A stretch of 10,108 bases of DNA, from assembly GCA_007133145.1 (NCBI GenBank), contig SLNF01000107.1:1-10108 (forward strand), in the 5' to 3' direction. The first letter of the stretch is position 1. Each line of letters starts with the position of its first letter. Below are positions 1-7,037 of this stretch, piece by piece. This DNA comes from Nitriliruptorales bacterium (GTDB lineage: Bacteria > Actinomycetota > Nitriliruptoria > Euzebyales > Egibacteraceae). The notes below the pieces were generated by a model. That model was not told where the DNA came from. It saw only the letters and a program-made list of their open reading frames with translations, and made no database searches. The translations under genes were made by a program, and so were the position numbers.

Positions 1-2
1 GC

Positions 3-290
3 AGCGGCCGAGCGCCCTCCCGTCGCTCCGCCGACCCCGAGACCCGCGCGAAGCGCGAGGCGCGGGTCGGCTCGACGAAGGAGGCCGCCCTGGAGCTCGA
101 AGGGGTGGTCGAGGAGGCGTTGCCGAACACGATGTTCCGGGTGACCCTCGACAACGGCCACACCGTGCTCGGCCATATCTCGGGCAAGATGCGCAAGCAC
201 TACATCCGGATCCTGCCCGGCGACCGGGTCACCGTCGAGCTCTCCCCCTACGACCTCACGCGAGGGCGCATCACCTACCGCTACAAGTAG
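3..290 (+). CDS. infA: Translation initiation factor IF-1, 5' end open at window edge (possible N-terminal extension)
   Basis: IF-1 is a small OB-fold protein that binds the 30S A site during translation initiation. The recognisable core runs from the KEAALELEG segment (codons 78-104) through the ALPNTMFRV strand to the C-terminal SPYDLTRGRITYRYK. Essentially the whole family length of about 72 residues is present and intact to the TAG at 288-290. The start is unclear. Where the family normally has Met there is a TCG codon (72-74). The frame stays open to the window edge, encoding at least 23 extra Arg/Lys-rich residues with GC-rich third positions and no ATG, GTG or TTG. Alternatives are a CTG at 90 with AGGAGG at 79-84, or a GTG at 105 that would cut the first beta strand. 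I favour a start outside the window. The next gene is not rpmJ or rpsM, so infA is not followed here by its common ribosomal-protein neighbours. Confidence 0.93.
   Translation, partial: SGRAPSRRSADPETRAKREARVGSTKEAALELEGVVEEALPNTMFRVTLDNGHTVLGHISGKMRKHYIRILPGDRVTVELSPYDLTRGRITYRYK
41..68. repeat. Perfect 9-bp inverted repeat at the 5' side of infA
   Basis: GACCCGCGC at 41-49 and GCGCGGGTC at 60-68 are perfect reverse complements around a 10-nt loop. The hairpin lies 10 nt before the AGGAGG at 79-84. It may be a terminator or regulatory stem upstream of infA, or just an accident of Arg/Ala-rich codons if the IF-1 frame really extends through it. No T-tract follows. Confidence 0.5.
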
Positions 291-376
291 GCTACGCACC
301 GACGTCGTGACGCCGGGCGGGGTCGTGAGCAGCGACGGCGTCCCCTTGGTGCGCCGCCGCGGCCAGGAGGCCAGCC

Positions 377-1168
377 GTGGGAGGTGACCGGCGGGAGTTG
401 CGGCGGCGGTTCCACGGGCACCTCCACGATGTGTGGGCGCGGCTCGCCCGGTCGATCCCAGGGGGATGGGTCGAGGAGGCGGAGGGCCTGCGGTGCATCG
501 CCACCGGGTCGAGCAGCCCGTCGTTCAACCTCGCCCTCTCGGGGGCCCGACGGCGCGACCCGCGGGTCGCGCTCGACGCAGCCGAGGACCGTTTCCGTGG
601 TGCGGGGCTGCGCTGGCTGTTGAAGCTGCAGCCTGAGCTCGACGGCGACCTCGTCGCGCACGCACGAGTCCGTGGGCTCGACTTCGACGAGGAACCGGTC
701 TTCGCGGCGGACCTCCGGTCCCGTGCGGCGACCGCGGCGCCCATGCCAGTGCCCTCGCCGCTCTCGATCAGCGTGGCCGGCCAGGACACGATCGAGGGTG
801 CCGTCCAGTGCTTCGCCGACGCGTTCGATGCCGACCCCGACGCGGTGAGCCGCGAGCTCGGGCCCAACCTGCTCACGATCCCGACGTTCACCGTCTTCGT
901 CGGGTACCGCTCGGGGGAGCCGGTCGCCTCCTCGATGCTCGCGACCACGCGCAGCGTCGGCCTGGCGGGTGTGTACAGCGTCGCCACCCGCCCCGCCCAC
1001 CGTGGTCGGGGCTTCGGGACCGCCGTGACCGCCGCGGCGCTCGCCGAGGCAGTGCAGCAGGGGTACGACACCGCCGTCCTCGAGCCCTCGCCGTCGGCCG
1101 TCCGGATGTACCGCCGGATGGGCTTCGAACCGCTCACCACCTACCTCGAAGCGGTCATCGACGGTTGA
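377..1168 (+). CDS. GNAT family N-acetyltransferase
   Basis: This 263-residue protein has a C-terminal GNAT domain at about residues 131-263, which would move an acetyl group from acetyl-CoA to an unknown amine. Motif A is visible as VYSVATRPAHRGRGFGTA (residues 199-216), with the R-G-x-G-x-G/A type pyrophosphate-binding loop. It is followed by the helix AVRMYRRMGF (241-250), typical of motif B. The first 130 residues resemble no domain I can name. Their size suggests a degenerate second GNAT-like lobe, as in two-domain family members. The GTG start at 377 is chosen because AGGAGG lies at 365-370, six bases upstream. The gene stands alone, 86 bases after infA and about 100 bases before the next gene. 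The substrate cannot be deduced from sequence or neighbours. Confidence 0.87.
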   Translation: MGGDRRELRRRFHGHLHDVWARLARSIPGGWVEEAEGLRCIATGSSSPSFNLALSGARRRDPRVALDAAEDRFRGAGLRWLLKLQPELDGDLVAHARVRGLDFDEEPVFAADLRSRAATAAPMPVPSPLSISVAGQDTIEGAVQCFADAFDADPDAVSRELGPNLLTIPTFTVFVGYRSGEPVASSMLATTRSVGLAGVYSVATRPAHRGRGFGTAVTAAALAEAVQQGYDTAVLEPSPSAVRMYRRMGFEPLTTYLEAVIDG

Positions 1169-1186
1169 TCTGATCGCGTAGGCTCC

Positions 1187-1198
1187 GGCCGATCGGCC
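1187..1198. promoter_or_regulatory. 12-bp perfect palindrome upstream of the UspA-like gene
   Basis: GGCCGATCGGCC is a perfect palindrome in the 103-base gap between the acetyltransferase and the UspA-like gene. A TAGGCT hexamer at 1179-1184, resembling actinobacterial -10 elements, lies just before it. No convincing -35 box is present at 17-18 bp. If TAGGCT is a -10 element, the palindrome would cover the transcription start and could be an operator. This is weak because such palindromes arise easily in GC-rich DNA. Confidence 0.25.
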
Positions 1199-1271
1199 AC
1201 CGCGCGCAGCGACCCGCGGTCGTCGACGACGCGGAACGATGCGCCGTGAGACCCGGAGAGGAGGGCCGGCG

Positions 1272-1763
1272 ATGACGCGGTACCTCATCGTGGCGAACCA
1301 GACGCTCGGGGGAGCACGGCTGCGCGAGCTCGTCCTCGCGCGGCACCGCGCGGGGCCGGCGACCTTCCATGTCGTCGTCCCGGCGACGCCCACCGTCGAC
1401 GACGTCCTCGGTGCTGGGGCGATCTACGGCGGGGTGCTCGGCGCCGAGGGTCTTGCGCTGCCGCTCGACGGCGGGAACGAGCAGACGAGCCAGGAGCGTG
1501 CGGAGGCGCGCCTCACTGACGCCCTCCGTCTGCTCACCGACTGCGGCGTCGAGGCGACGGGCGAGGTCGCCGACCCCGACCCGCTCGCAGCCATCGCCGA
1601 CGCCCTCGAGGTCGGCGAGTACGACGAGATCATCCTCTCGACGCTGCCGCCGGGGCTCAGTCGCTGGCTCCGCATGGACCTCGTGGCCCGCGCGCAGCGG
1701 CGCTTCGACGTCCCCGTCGTCCACGTGCCCGCCGCCGAGGACGTCCCCAGTGGCGAGGGCTGA
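1272..1763 (+). CDS. UspA-like small alpha/beta protein
   Basis: This 163-residue protein begins MTRYLIVANQ, the first beta strand of a Rossmann-like nucleotide-binding (HUP/UspA) fold. It ends with DEIILSTLPPGLSRWLRMDL (residues 118-137) and a final strand VPVVHVP (147-153), the layout of a universal stress protein C-terminus. The usual UspA ATP-binding G-x2-G-x9-G-S/T motif is not clear; the equivalent stretch reads LSTLPPGLSRW. ATP binding is therefore doubtful and the role unknown. The ATG at 1272 is preferred over an upstream in-frame ATG at 1239 because AGGAGG lies at 1259-1264, seven bases before it, and the protein then starts on the first core strand. It is a single gene on the same strand as its neighbours. 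Confidence 0.72.
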   Translation: MTRYLIVANQTLGGARLRELVLARHRAGPATFHVVVPATPTVDDVLGAGAIYGGVLGAEGLALPLDGGNEQTSQERAEARLTDALRLLTDCGVEATGEVADPDPLAAIADALEVGEYDEIILSTLPPGLSRWLRMDLVARAQRRFDVPVVHVPAAEDVPSGEG

Positions 1764-1833
1764 GGCCGCGCTGCTGCGGCCCGTCGCGTCGTGCCTCCGG
1801 ACCTGGCCGTCGTCGTGGACCGCGACTGCGCCT

Positions 1834-1861
1834 TGCCGGCTCCTGAACGATCGTTTATTCT
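1834..1861 (+). promoter_or_regulatory. Candidate sigma-70-type promoter of the TetR-ABC operon
   Basis: TTGCCG at 1834-1839 (4 of 6 matches to TTGACA) and TATTCT at 1856-1861 (4 of 6 to TATAAT) are 16 bp apart. They sit in one of the few AT-richer patches of the window. The implied start of transcription is near 1868, about 70 bases before the TetR ATG. Both palindromes of the twin operator overlap the spacer, the -10 box or the start site, which fits repression by promoter occlusion. Confidence 0.5.
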
Positions 1862-1877
1862 CGTGAACGTGCGTTCA
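1844..1877. promoter_or_regulatory. Twin 14-bp palindromic operator, probable TetR binding sites
   Basis: Site 1 at 1844-1857 reads TGAACGATCGTTTA and site 2 at 1864-1877 reads TGAACGTGCGTTCA. Site 2 is a perfect inverted repeat apart from its two central bases. Site 1 has one mismatched outer pair. Both share TGAACG-N2-CGTT, and they repeat at exactly 20 bp, about two helical turns. Two repressor dimers could therefore bind side by side on one face. Such sites next to a tetR gene are characteristic of autorepression. Confidence 0.78.
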
Positions 1878-1937
1878 TAGCAAGGCGCACCGGGTCTCCA
1901 GGGCGGCGCGGCGCGCGCGAGCACGAGGGGCGAGGCC

Positions 1938-2623
1938 ATGGCAGAGGCCGTCGCGAGCGGGCGGGACGACCGCACCGCGAAGGCGCGCATCCGCGACAGC
2001 GCGATCGCGACGTTCGCCGCGCACGGCGTCGAGGGGGCGAGCGTGCGGCTCGTCGCCGAGGGCGCGGGGGTCTCCCCGGCCCTCGTCATCCACCACTTCG
2101 GCTCGAAGGAGGCCCTCCGGCGTGCCTGCGACGTCCACGTCGCCGCGGTCATCCGCGAGCAGAAGCGCGAGGCGATCGCCGCGGGCGCCGGCCTCGACCC
2201 GCTCGCGGCGCTGCGCGGGGCTGCGGGCGGCCTGCCGCTGCTGCGCTACCTCGCGCGCACGCTCGCCGACGGCACCGAGGAGGTCGCCGAGCTGCTCGAC
2301 GAGCTCGTGGGCGACGCCGAGGGCTACCTCGCCGAGGGCGTCGAGACGGGCCTGCTCAAGCCGACGGCCTACCCGCGGCAACGCGCCGCGGTGCTGCTGC
2401 TGTGGAGCCTCGGCGCGCTCGTGCTCAACGAGCACGTCCGGCGCCTGCTCGGCGCCGACCTCACCGCCGACCTCGGCGACCCCGAGGCCCTCGCGGCCGC
2501 CGGCGCCTACTTCGGGCCGGTCCTCGAGCTCTACGGCCAGGGGCTCATGGACGAGGGTTACGCGAGGCGGCTCCGCGAGGCGCTCGATCCGGGTCCGTCG
2601 TCGGGGTCGGGGCAGGGACCTGG

Positions 2624-2627
<4 letters not shown>
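1938..2627 (+). CDS. TetR family transcriptional regulator
   Basis: This 229-residue protein has a TetR N-terminal helix-turn-helix at about residues 17-63. The recognition region is the VRLVAEGAGVSPALVIHHFGSKEAL segment (36-60), with the conserved HHFGSKE in place of the common YYHFGSKE. The remaining helical part would be the dimerisation and ligand-binding domain; its ligand cannot be read from sequence. The last dozen residues are a Gly/Ser/Pro-rich tail. The ATG at 1938 is preceded only by a modest GAGG at 1932-1935. The TGA at 2625-2627 overlaps the ATG of the ABC ATPase at 2624, so the two are translationally coupled. Together with the twin palindrome upstream, this indicates a repressor of its own operon, including the exporter. 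The order TetR, ATPase, permease recalls Rv1219c-Rv1218c-Rv1217c of Mycobacterium tuberculosis. Confidence 0.92.
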
Positions 2628-3536
<909 letters not shown>

Positions 3537-3547
<11 letters not shown>

Positions 3548-4337
3548 GCCCCTCGCCGTGCTCACCGGGGTCCTGCGGCTGCACCGCAGGGCGCTCGCGC
3601 TGTGGGCGGTCGCCCTGGCCGCGGTGACGGCCCTCTACGGGAGCTTCTACCCGACGATGGGCACGACCGCGGAGATGCAGGGGCTCGTCGACAGCCTGCC
3701 CGAGGGGATGATCGCCGCCTTCGGCTGGGAGGACATCACCTCACCGGCGGGCTACCTGAGCTCGACGGTCTACGGCCTCGTCGCGCCGGCGCTCCTGCTC
3801 GTCCACGCCGTCGCCTTCGGGGCCCGCCTGCTCGCCGGCCAGGAGGAGGAGGGCACCCTCGAGCTCGAGGCGAGCGCCCCGGTCGGGCGTCGCCGCCTCC
3901 TCGCCGAGCGCACCGGGGCGCTGTGGCTGGGCTCGCTGGCCCTCGTCGCCGCGGTGACGGTGACGACCCTCGTGCTCGTCGTCGCGCTCGACCTCGACCT
4001 CGCACTCGGCAACGTCCTCGCGGCGAGCAGCGGGCTGCTCCTGCTCGTGCTCGCCGTCGGCACGATCGCCCTCGCCGCTGGGGCGGTCACCGGTCGCCGT
4101 AGCGTCGCGCTCGGTCTCGCCGCGGGCGTCGCGGTCCTCGCCTTCGTCGCCGACGCCCTCGGCCCGCTCGCCGACGTCCCGTGGCTGCGGACGATCTCCC
4201 CCTGGTCGTGGTACCTCGCCGAGGAGCCGCTGGCCACCGGCTTCGACCTCGCCGGGCTCGGGGCGCTCGCCGCGCTCACCCTGCTCGCGGCGGGGACCGG
4301 TCTCGCGGCCATCGAGCGGCGCGACCTCATGGCCTAA
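3537..4337 (+). CDS. ABC-2 type transporter permease subunit
   Basis: This 266-residue membrane protein has about six hydrophobic segments, near residues 18-36, 79-99, 128-150, 158-184, 188-207 and 238-259. That matches the half-size permeases of the ABC-2 family. The polar loop QEEEGTLELEASAPVGRRRL (102-121) between segments 2 and 3 is the conserved coupling region seen in this family. The ATG at 3537 overlaps the end of the ATPase gene by 11 bases, so translation is coupled. Two copies would pair with two ATPases to form the exporter. The M. tuberculosis counterpart Rv1217c is, as I recall, about twice as long, so here a homodimer is expected. The gene ends the operon, 142 bases before the hydrolase. 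No convincing terminator is visible in that gap, and nothing else is recognisable there. Confidence 0.92.
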
Positions 4338-4479
4338 CCGGCCGGTGCTCCACCGCGGATGCGCCACCCGGCGGGACCGCGCTGGGACCTTTGGGCTGGG
4401 AGGCGGGGCCTGCGCCGCGCGAGGCTCTGGAGCGAGGGACGGTGCGGGCGTGTCCCGCGGTGAGGAGGAGGGGTAGCAC

Positions 4480-5337
4480 ATGGGCGAGCGGGCAGCAGTG
4501 GCGGCGACGGCCGCCGCCTCGAAGGACGGCGTGGGGCGCTGGCCGGCCGGCGACGGGGCGGTCCTGCCCTACGTCGAGGCCGGTGATCCCGCCGGGGCGC
4601 CACTCCTCGTCGTCCCCGGGCTGACCGACGGGTTGGGGGCGCCGCGCGGGCGCACGATGGTGCGGGCGCTGCGGGCCTGGTTCCGGGACTTCGACGATCG
4701 TCGCGTCGTCTTCGCCTCGCGTCGCGACCCGCTGCGGGCCGGCGCCTCGCTCGAGCGCATGGCCGACGACCTCGTCACGCTGCTCTCCGGCGCGGTGACC
4801 CGCCGGCCCGTCGATGTCCTCGGCACCTCCTACGGGGGGATGCTCGCGCAGGTGCTCGCCCTGCGTCACCCCGACACGGTGCGCCGCCTCGTCCTCGCCT
4901 CGACGGTCGCCTACGTCGACGACGAGTTCCGCGCGGTCCTCGAGCGGTGGGAGGCCGCCCTCGTCTCCGGGAACCTGCGGGGCTTCGTCCGCGACACCGT
5001 GGAGATGAGCCACACGCCCGAGTTGCCGCGGCGCTACCGCGTCCTGTCGCCGGTGCTCGGCCTCAGCGCCCGCGCGACCGACGTCGAGCGCTACCGCGCC
5101 CACACCGCGGCGATCCTGCGCTTCGACGTGCGTGACCGCCTGCCCGAGGTCGCCCAGCGGACGCTCGTCATCGGTGGTGAGGAGGACATCCTCACCACCC
5201 CCCGGCGCATGGCCGAACTCGCGCGTGGCCTGCCCGACGCCGAGCTCATGCTCCTGCCACGCACGGGCCACGCCGTCGCCGAACAGGCCAAGCCGAGGTA
5301 CGACGCCGCCATCCGTGCGTTCCTCGCGCGCCGCTGA
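4480..5337 (+). CDS. Alpha/beta-fold hydrolase
   Basis: This 285-residue protein is of the usual length for the alpha/beta hydrolase superfamily. The nucleophile elbow GTSYGG places Ser117 as nucleophile. The acid is probably Asp236 in GGEEDILT, and the base His264 in RTGHAVAE, so the triad appears complete. The oxyanion region reads VVPGLTDG (44-51) rather than the common HGxP. The first 15 or so residues are Ala-rich and lie outside the fold. The ATG at 4480 follows a strong GGAGGAGGGG at 4464-4473, six bases away. The substrate (ester, lactone, epoxide or other) cannot be told from sequence. It lies downstream of the ABC operon but probably has its own promoter, and it converges on the oxidoreductase gene. 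Confidence 0.9.
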   Translation: MGERAAVAATAAASKDGVGRWPAGDGAVLPYVEAGDPAGAPLLVVPGLTDGLGAPRGRTMVRALRAWFRDFDDRRVVFASRRDPLRAGASLERMADDLVTLLSGAVTRRPVDVLGTSYGGMLAQVLALRHPDTVRRLVLASTVAYVDDEFRAVLERWEAALVSGNLRGFVRDTVEMSHTPELPRRYRVLSPVLGLSARATDVERYRAHTAAILRFDVRDRLPEVAQRTLVIGGEEDILTTPRRMAELARGLPDAELMLLPRTGHAVAEQAKPRYDAAIRAFLARR

Positions 5338-5342
5338 GGCCC

Positions 5343-5389
5343 CCGGGGCACGCCCCGGCGGTGACGTGGCCGACCCGGTCACGTCGGCC
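5343..5389. terminator. Bidirectional terminator-like hairpins between convergent genes
   Basis: The 92-base gap between the convergent hydrolase and oxidoreductase genes holds two stem-loops. CCGGGGC at 5343-5349 faces GCCCCGG at 5352-5358 with almost no loop, so the innermost pairs would open. GGCCGAC at 5368-5374 faces GTCGGCC at 5383-5389 around an 8-nt loop. Neither has a T-tract, as is common in GC-rich actinobacteria. Position between gene ends suggests termination in both directions. Confidence 0.5.
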
Positions 5390-5429
5390 GGGCCCGAGCG
5401 TGCCCAGTCCCTCGCAGGCGGCCGCCGGC

Positions 5430-6410
5430 TCAGCGGACGGCGAGCACGAGCTTGCCGATGTGCTCGCCGGCGGCCATGCGCGCGTGGGCCTCGGCGACCT
5501 CCTCGAGGGGATGGACGCGGTCGATGATCGGCCGCAGCGTCCCGTCGGCGAAGCCCGGCCAGACGCGGCTCACGAGGTCCCGGGCGAGTTCCGCGCGCTC
5601 GGCGAGCCCGCGAGAGCGCAGCGTCGAGCCCAGCACCGTGAGCCGGCGGGTGAGCAGACGGGCGAGGTCGAGCTCCGCGCGGGCGCCGCCTTGCAGGGCG
5701 ATGACGACGAGTCGGCCCTCGACGGCGAGCGCCCGGAGGTTGCGGTCGAGGTAGGCGCCCCCGACGAGGTCGAGGACGACGTCGACGCCGCGGCCGTCGG
5801 TGACCTCGTCCACGACGGCGACGAAGTCCTCGCTCGTGTAGTCGATCGCCCGGGCCGCGCCGAGCTCCTCGCAGGTGCGGCGCTTGGCCGCTGAGGAGGC
5901 CGTCGTGAGGACCCGCGCGCCCGCGCGCACGCCGAGCTGGAGCGCTGCGGTGCCGACCCCGCTCGCGCCACCGTGGAGGAGGAGGGTCTCGCCCCGACCG
6001 AGCCCGCCCCGCCGCACGACGTTGTCCCAGGCTGTGGCGAAGGTCTCGGGCACCGCCGCGGCGCTGACGGCGTCGAGGCCGGGGGGCAGCGGCATCGCCG
6101 TGCCCTCCTCGAGGACCGCGAGTTCGGCGTAGCCGCCGCCGGGCACGACGGCGCAGACCGCGTCGCCGACCCTCCAGCGCTCGACACCCTCGCCGAGGGC
6201 CACGATCTCGCCGGCGACCTCGAGGCCGAGCACGTCGCTGGCTCCCGGGGGCGGCGGGTAGCGACCCTCCCGCTGGAGGAGGTCGGCGCGGTTGACCCCC
6301 GCGGCGGCCACGGCGAGGAGGACCTCGCCGGCGCCGGGCTCGGGGTCGGGTCGCTCGACGACGTCGAGCACGTCGGGGCCTCCCGGCTCCGTGGCGATCA
6401 CCGCGCGCAT
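5430..6410 (-). CDS. NAD(P)H quinone oxidoreductase, PIG3/QOR type (zinc-independent MDR family)
   Basis: This 326-residue protein has the length and landmarks of the PIG3 family of quinone oxidoreductases in the medium-chain dehydrogenase/reductase superfamily. It would use NAD(P)H to reduce quinones or similar enones. Seen are MRAVIATEPGGPDVL at the N-terminus, AAGVNRADLLQREGRYPPPPG (36-56), which is the family hallmark, and the nucleotide-binding LLLHGGASGVGTAALQ (143-158). Structural-zinc cysteines are absent, as expected. The ATG at 6408-6410 is chosen because GGAGGT (complement of 6415-6420) lies four bases upstream. A longer in-frame start at 6527 would add 39 residues unlike the family. 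The gene is divergent from the S1-domain gene, with a 170-base gap shared by their promoters. The true substrate is unknown. Confidence 0.93.
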   Translation of the reverse strand: MRAVIATEPGGPDVLDVVERPDPEPGAGEVLLAVAAAGVNRADLLQREGRYPPPPGASDVLGLEVAGEIVALGEGVERWRVGDAVCAVVPGGGYAELAVLEEGTAMPLPPGLDAVSAAAVPETFATAWDNVVRRGGLGRGETLLLHGGASGVGTAALQLGVRAGARVLTTASSAAKRRTCEELGAARAIDYTSEDFVAVVDEVTDGRGVDVVLDLVGGAYLDRNLRALAVEGRLVVIALQGGARAELDLARLLTRRLTVLGSTLRSRGLAERAELARDLVSRVWPGFADGTLRPIIDRVHPLEEVAEAHARMAAGEHIGKLVLAVR

Positions 6411-6508
6411 AGCTACCTCCGCTGGGGACGGCTCCTCGAGCATGCCCGCCGGCCCGCAGGCCAGTCTGACAATCGGGACAGGCGCGGCGCCACGGCGCCG
6501 GCCGCTGG

Positions 6509-6514
6509 TAGCCT
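6509..6514 (+). promoter_or_regulatory. Possible -10 element for the S1-domain gene
   Basis: TAGCCT in the divergent gap resembles the TAG-type -10 hexamers of high-GC actinobacteria. It lies 67 bases before the GTG at 6581. Just upstream, GGCGCC occurs twice (6486-6491 and 6494-6499), forming a small inverted repeat where a -35 box would be expected. No -35 match is seen, so this is a weak call. Confidence 0.25.
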
Positions 6515-6580
6515 TGGGCCCGTTCACTGCCCACGACCGGCGGCCGGGTGCGCGTGCACGCCGACCGCGAAGGGAGCAAG

Positions 6581-6952
6581 GTGTCTGTCGAGCCAGGATC
6601 GATCGTCCCCGGCAAGGTTGTCCGCCTGCACGACTTCGGTGCGTTCGTCGAGATCGCGCCCGACGTGACCGGCCTCGTCCACATCTCCGAGGTCCACCGC
6701 GACTTCGTCGAGAACATCCACGCCTACCTCACCGAGGGCCAGGACGTGGAGGTCAAGGTCCTGCAGATCAAGGACGACGGCCGCATCGACCTTTCGATCA
6801 AGCGCGCCGAGCCGGACTGGGAGGAGGAGAGCGCCCCGCGGCGGGCCTCCTCGAAGGTCGACAAGGACTTCAACCAGCGGCTGCGCAAGTTCATGCACCA
6901 GTCCGACATGATCCAGGGCGAGGTGCGGCGGCGGCGACGGGCGCGACAGTAG
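6581..6952 (+). CDS. Small single-S1-domain RNA-binding protein (YugI/CvfD-like)
   Basis: This 123-residue protein carries one S1 OB-fold domain at about residues 6-75. It has the classic pattern G-SIVPGKVVRLHDFGAFVEI followed by GLVHISEV and a closing DDGRIDLSIKRAEP strand. Similar small S1 proteins in Gram-positive bacteria (YugI, CvfD) associate with ribosomes and affect stress or translation. That role is carried over by family, not shown here. The tail is basic, with five consecutive Arg near residues 116-120, suggesting extra nucleic-acid contact. GTG at 6581 is preferred over the upstream GTG at 6548 because AGGGAG at 6571-6576 serves it and the protein then starts near the S1 fold. 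It is divergent from the oxidoreductase and 85 bases before the nucleotidyltransferase. Confidence 0.9.
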   Translation: MSVEPGSIVPGKVVRLHDFGAFVEIAPDVTGLVHISEVHRDFVENIHAYLTEGQDVEVKVLQIKDDGRIDLSIKRAEPDWEEESAPRRASSKVDKDFNQRLRKFMHQSDMIQGEVRRRRRARQ

Positions 6953-6978
6953 GTCTCCGCAGGGCAGTTCGCGTGCCG

Positions 6979-7000
6979 GCGCGGGGTGATCCCCCGGCGC
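6979..7000 (+). terminator. Weak hairpin after the S1-domain gene
   Basis: GCGCGGGG at 6979-6986 pairs with CCCCGGCGC at 6992-7000 with one bulged G (6997), around a TGATC loop. It lies 26 bases after the S1 stop codon. No T-tract follows, so it may be a factor-independent GC-rich terminator or a partial attenuator before the next gene on the same strand. Confidence 0.35.
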
Positions 7001-7037
7001 GTCCGGCCGTTAGAGCCCGACGTTGAGGGGGAGTGAC

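Noticed and set aside
281..1393. 370-codon minus-strand open frame opposite the acetyltransferase
   Set aside because: No recognisable motif and a shadow-like composition. The plus-strand frame has a good ribosome site and GNAT motifs.
4337..4346. ACCGGCCGGT palindrome at the permease stop codon
   Set aside because: No loop and only 10 bp, so it cannot form a useful terminator hairpin. Likely chance in GC-rich sequence.
4327..6717. Very long open frame on the minus strand (about 796 codons) spanning several genes
   Set aside because: Translation is Arg/Pro-rich low-complexity with no domain. It lies antisense to the clear hydrolase and in another frame of the clear oxidoreductase. Long empty frames are expected at this GC content.
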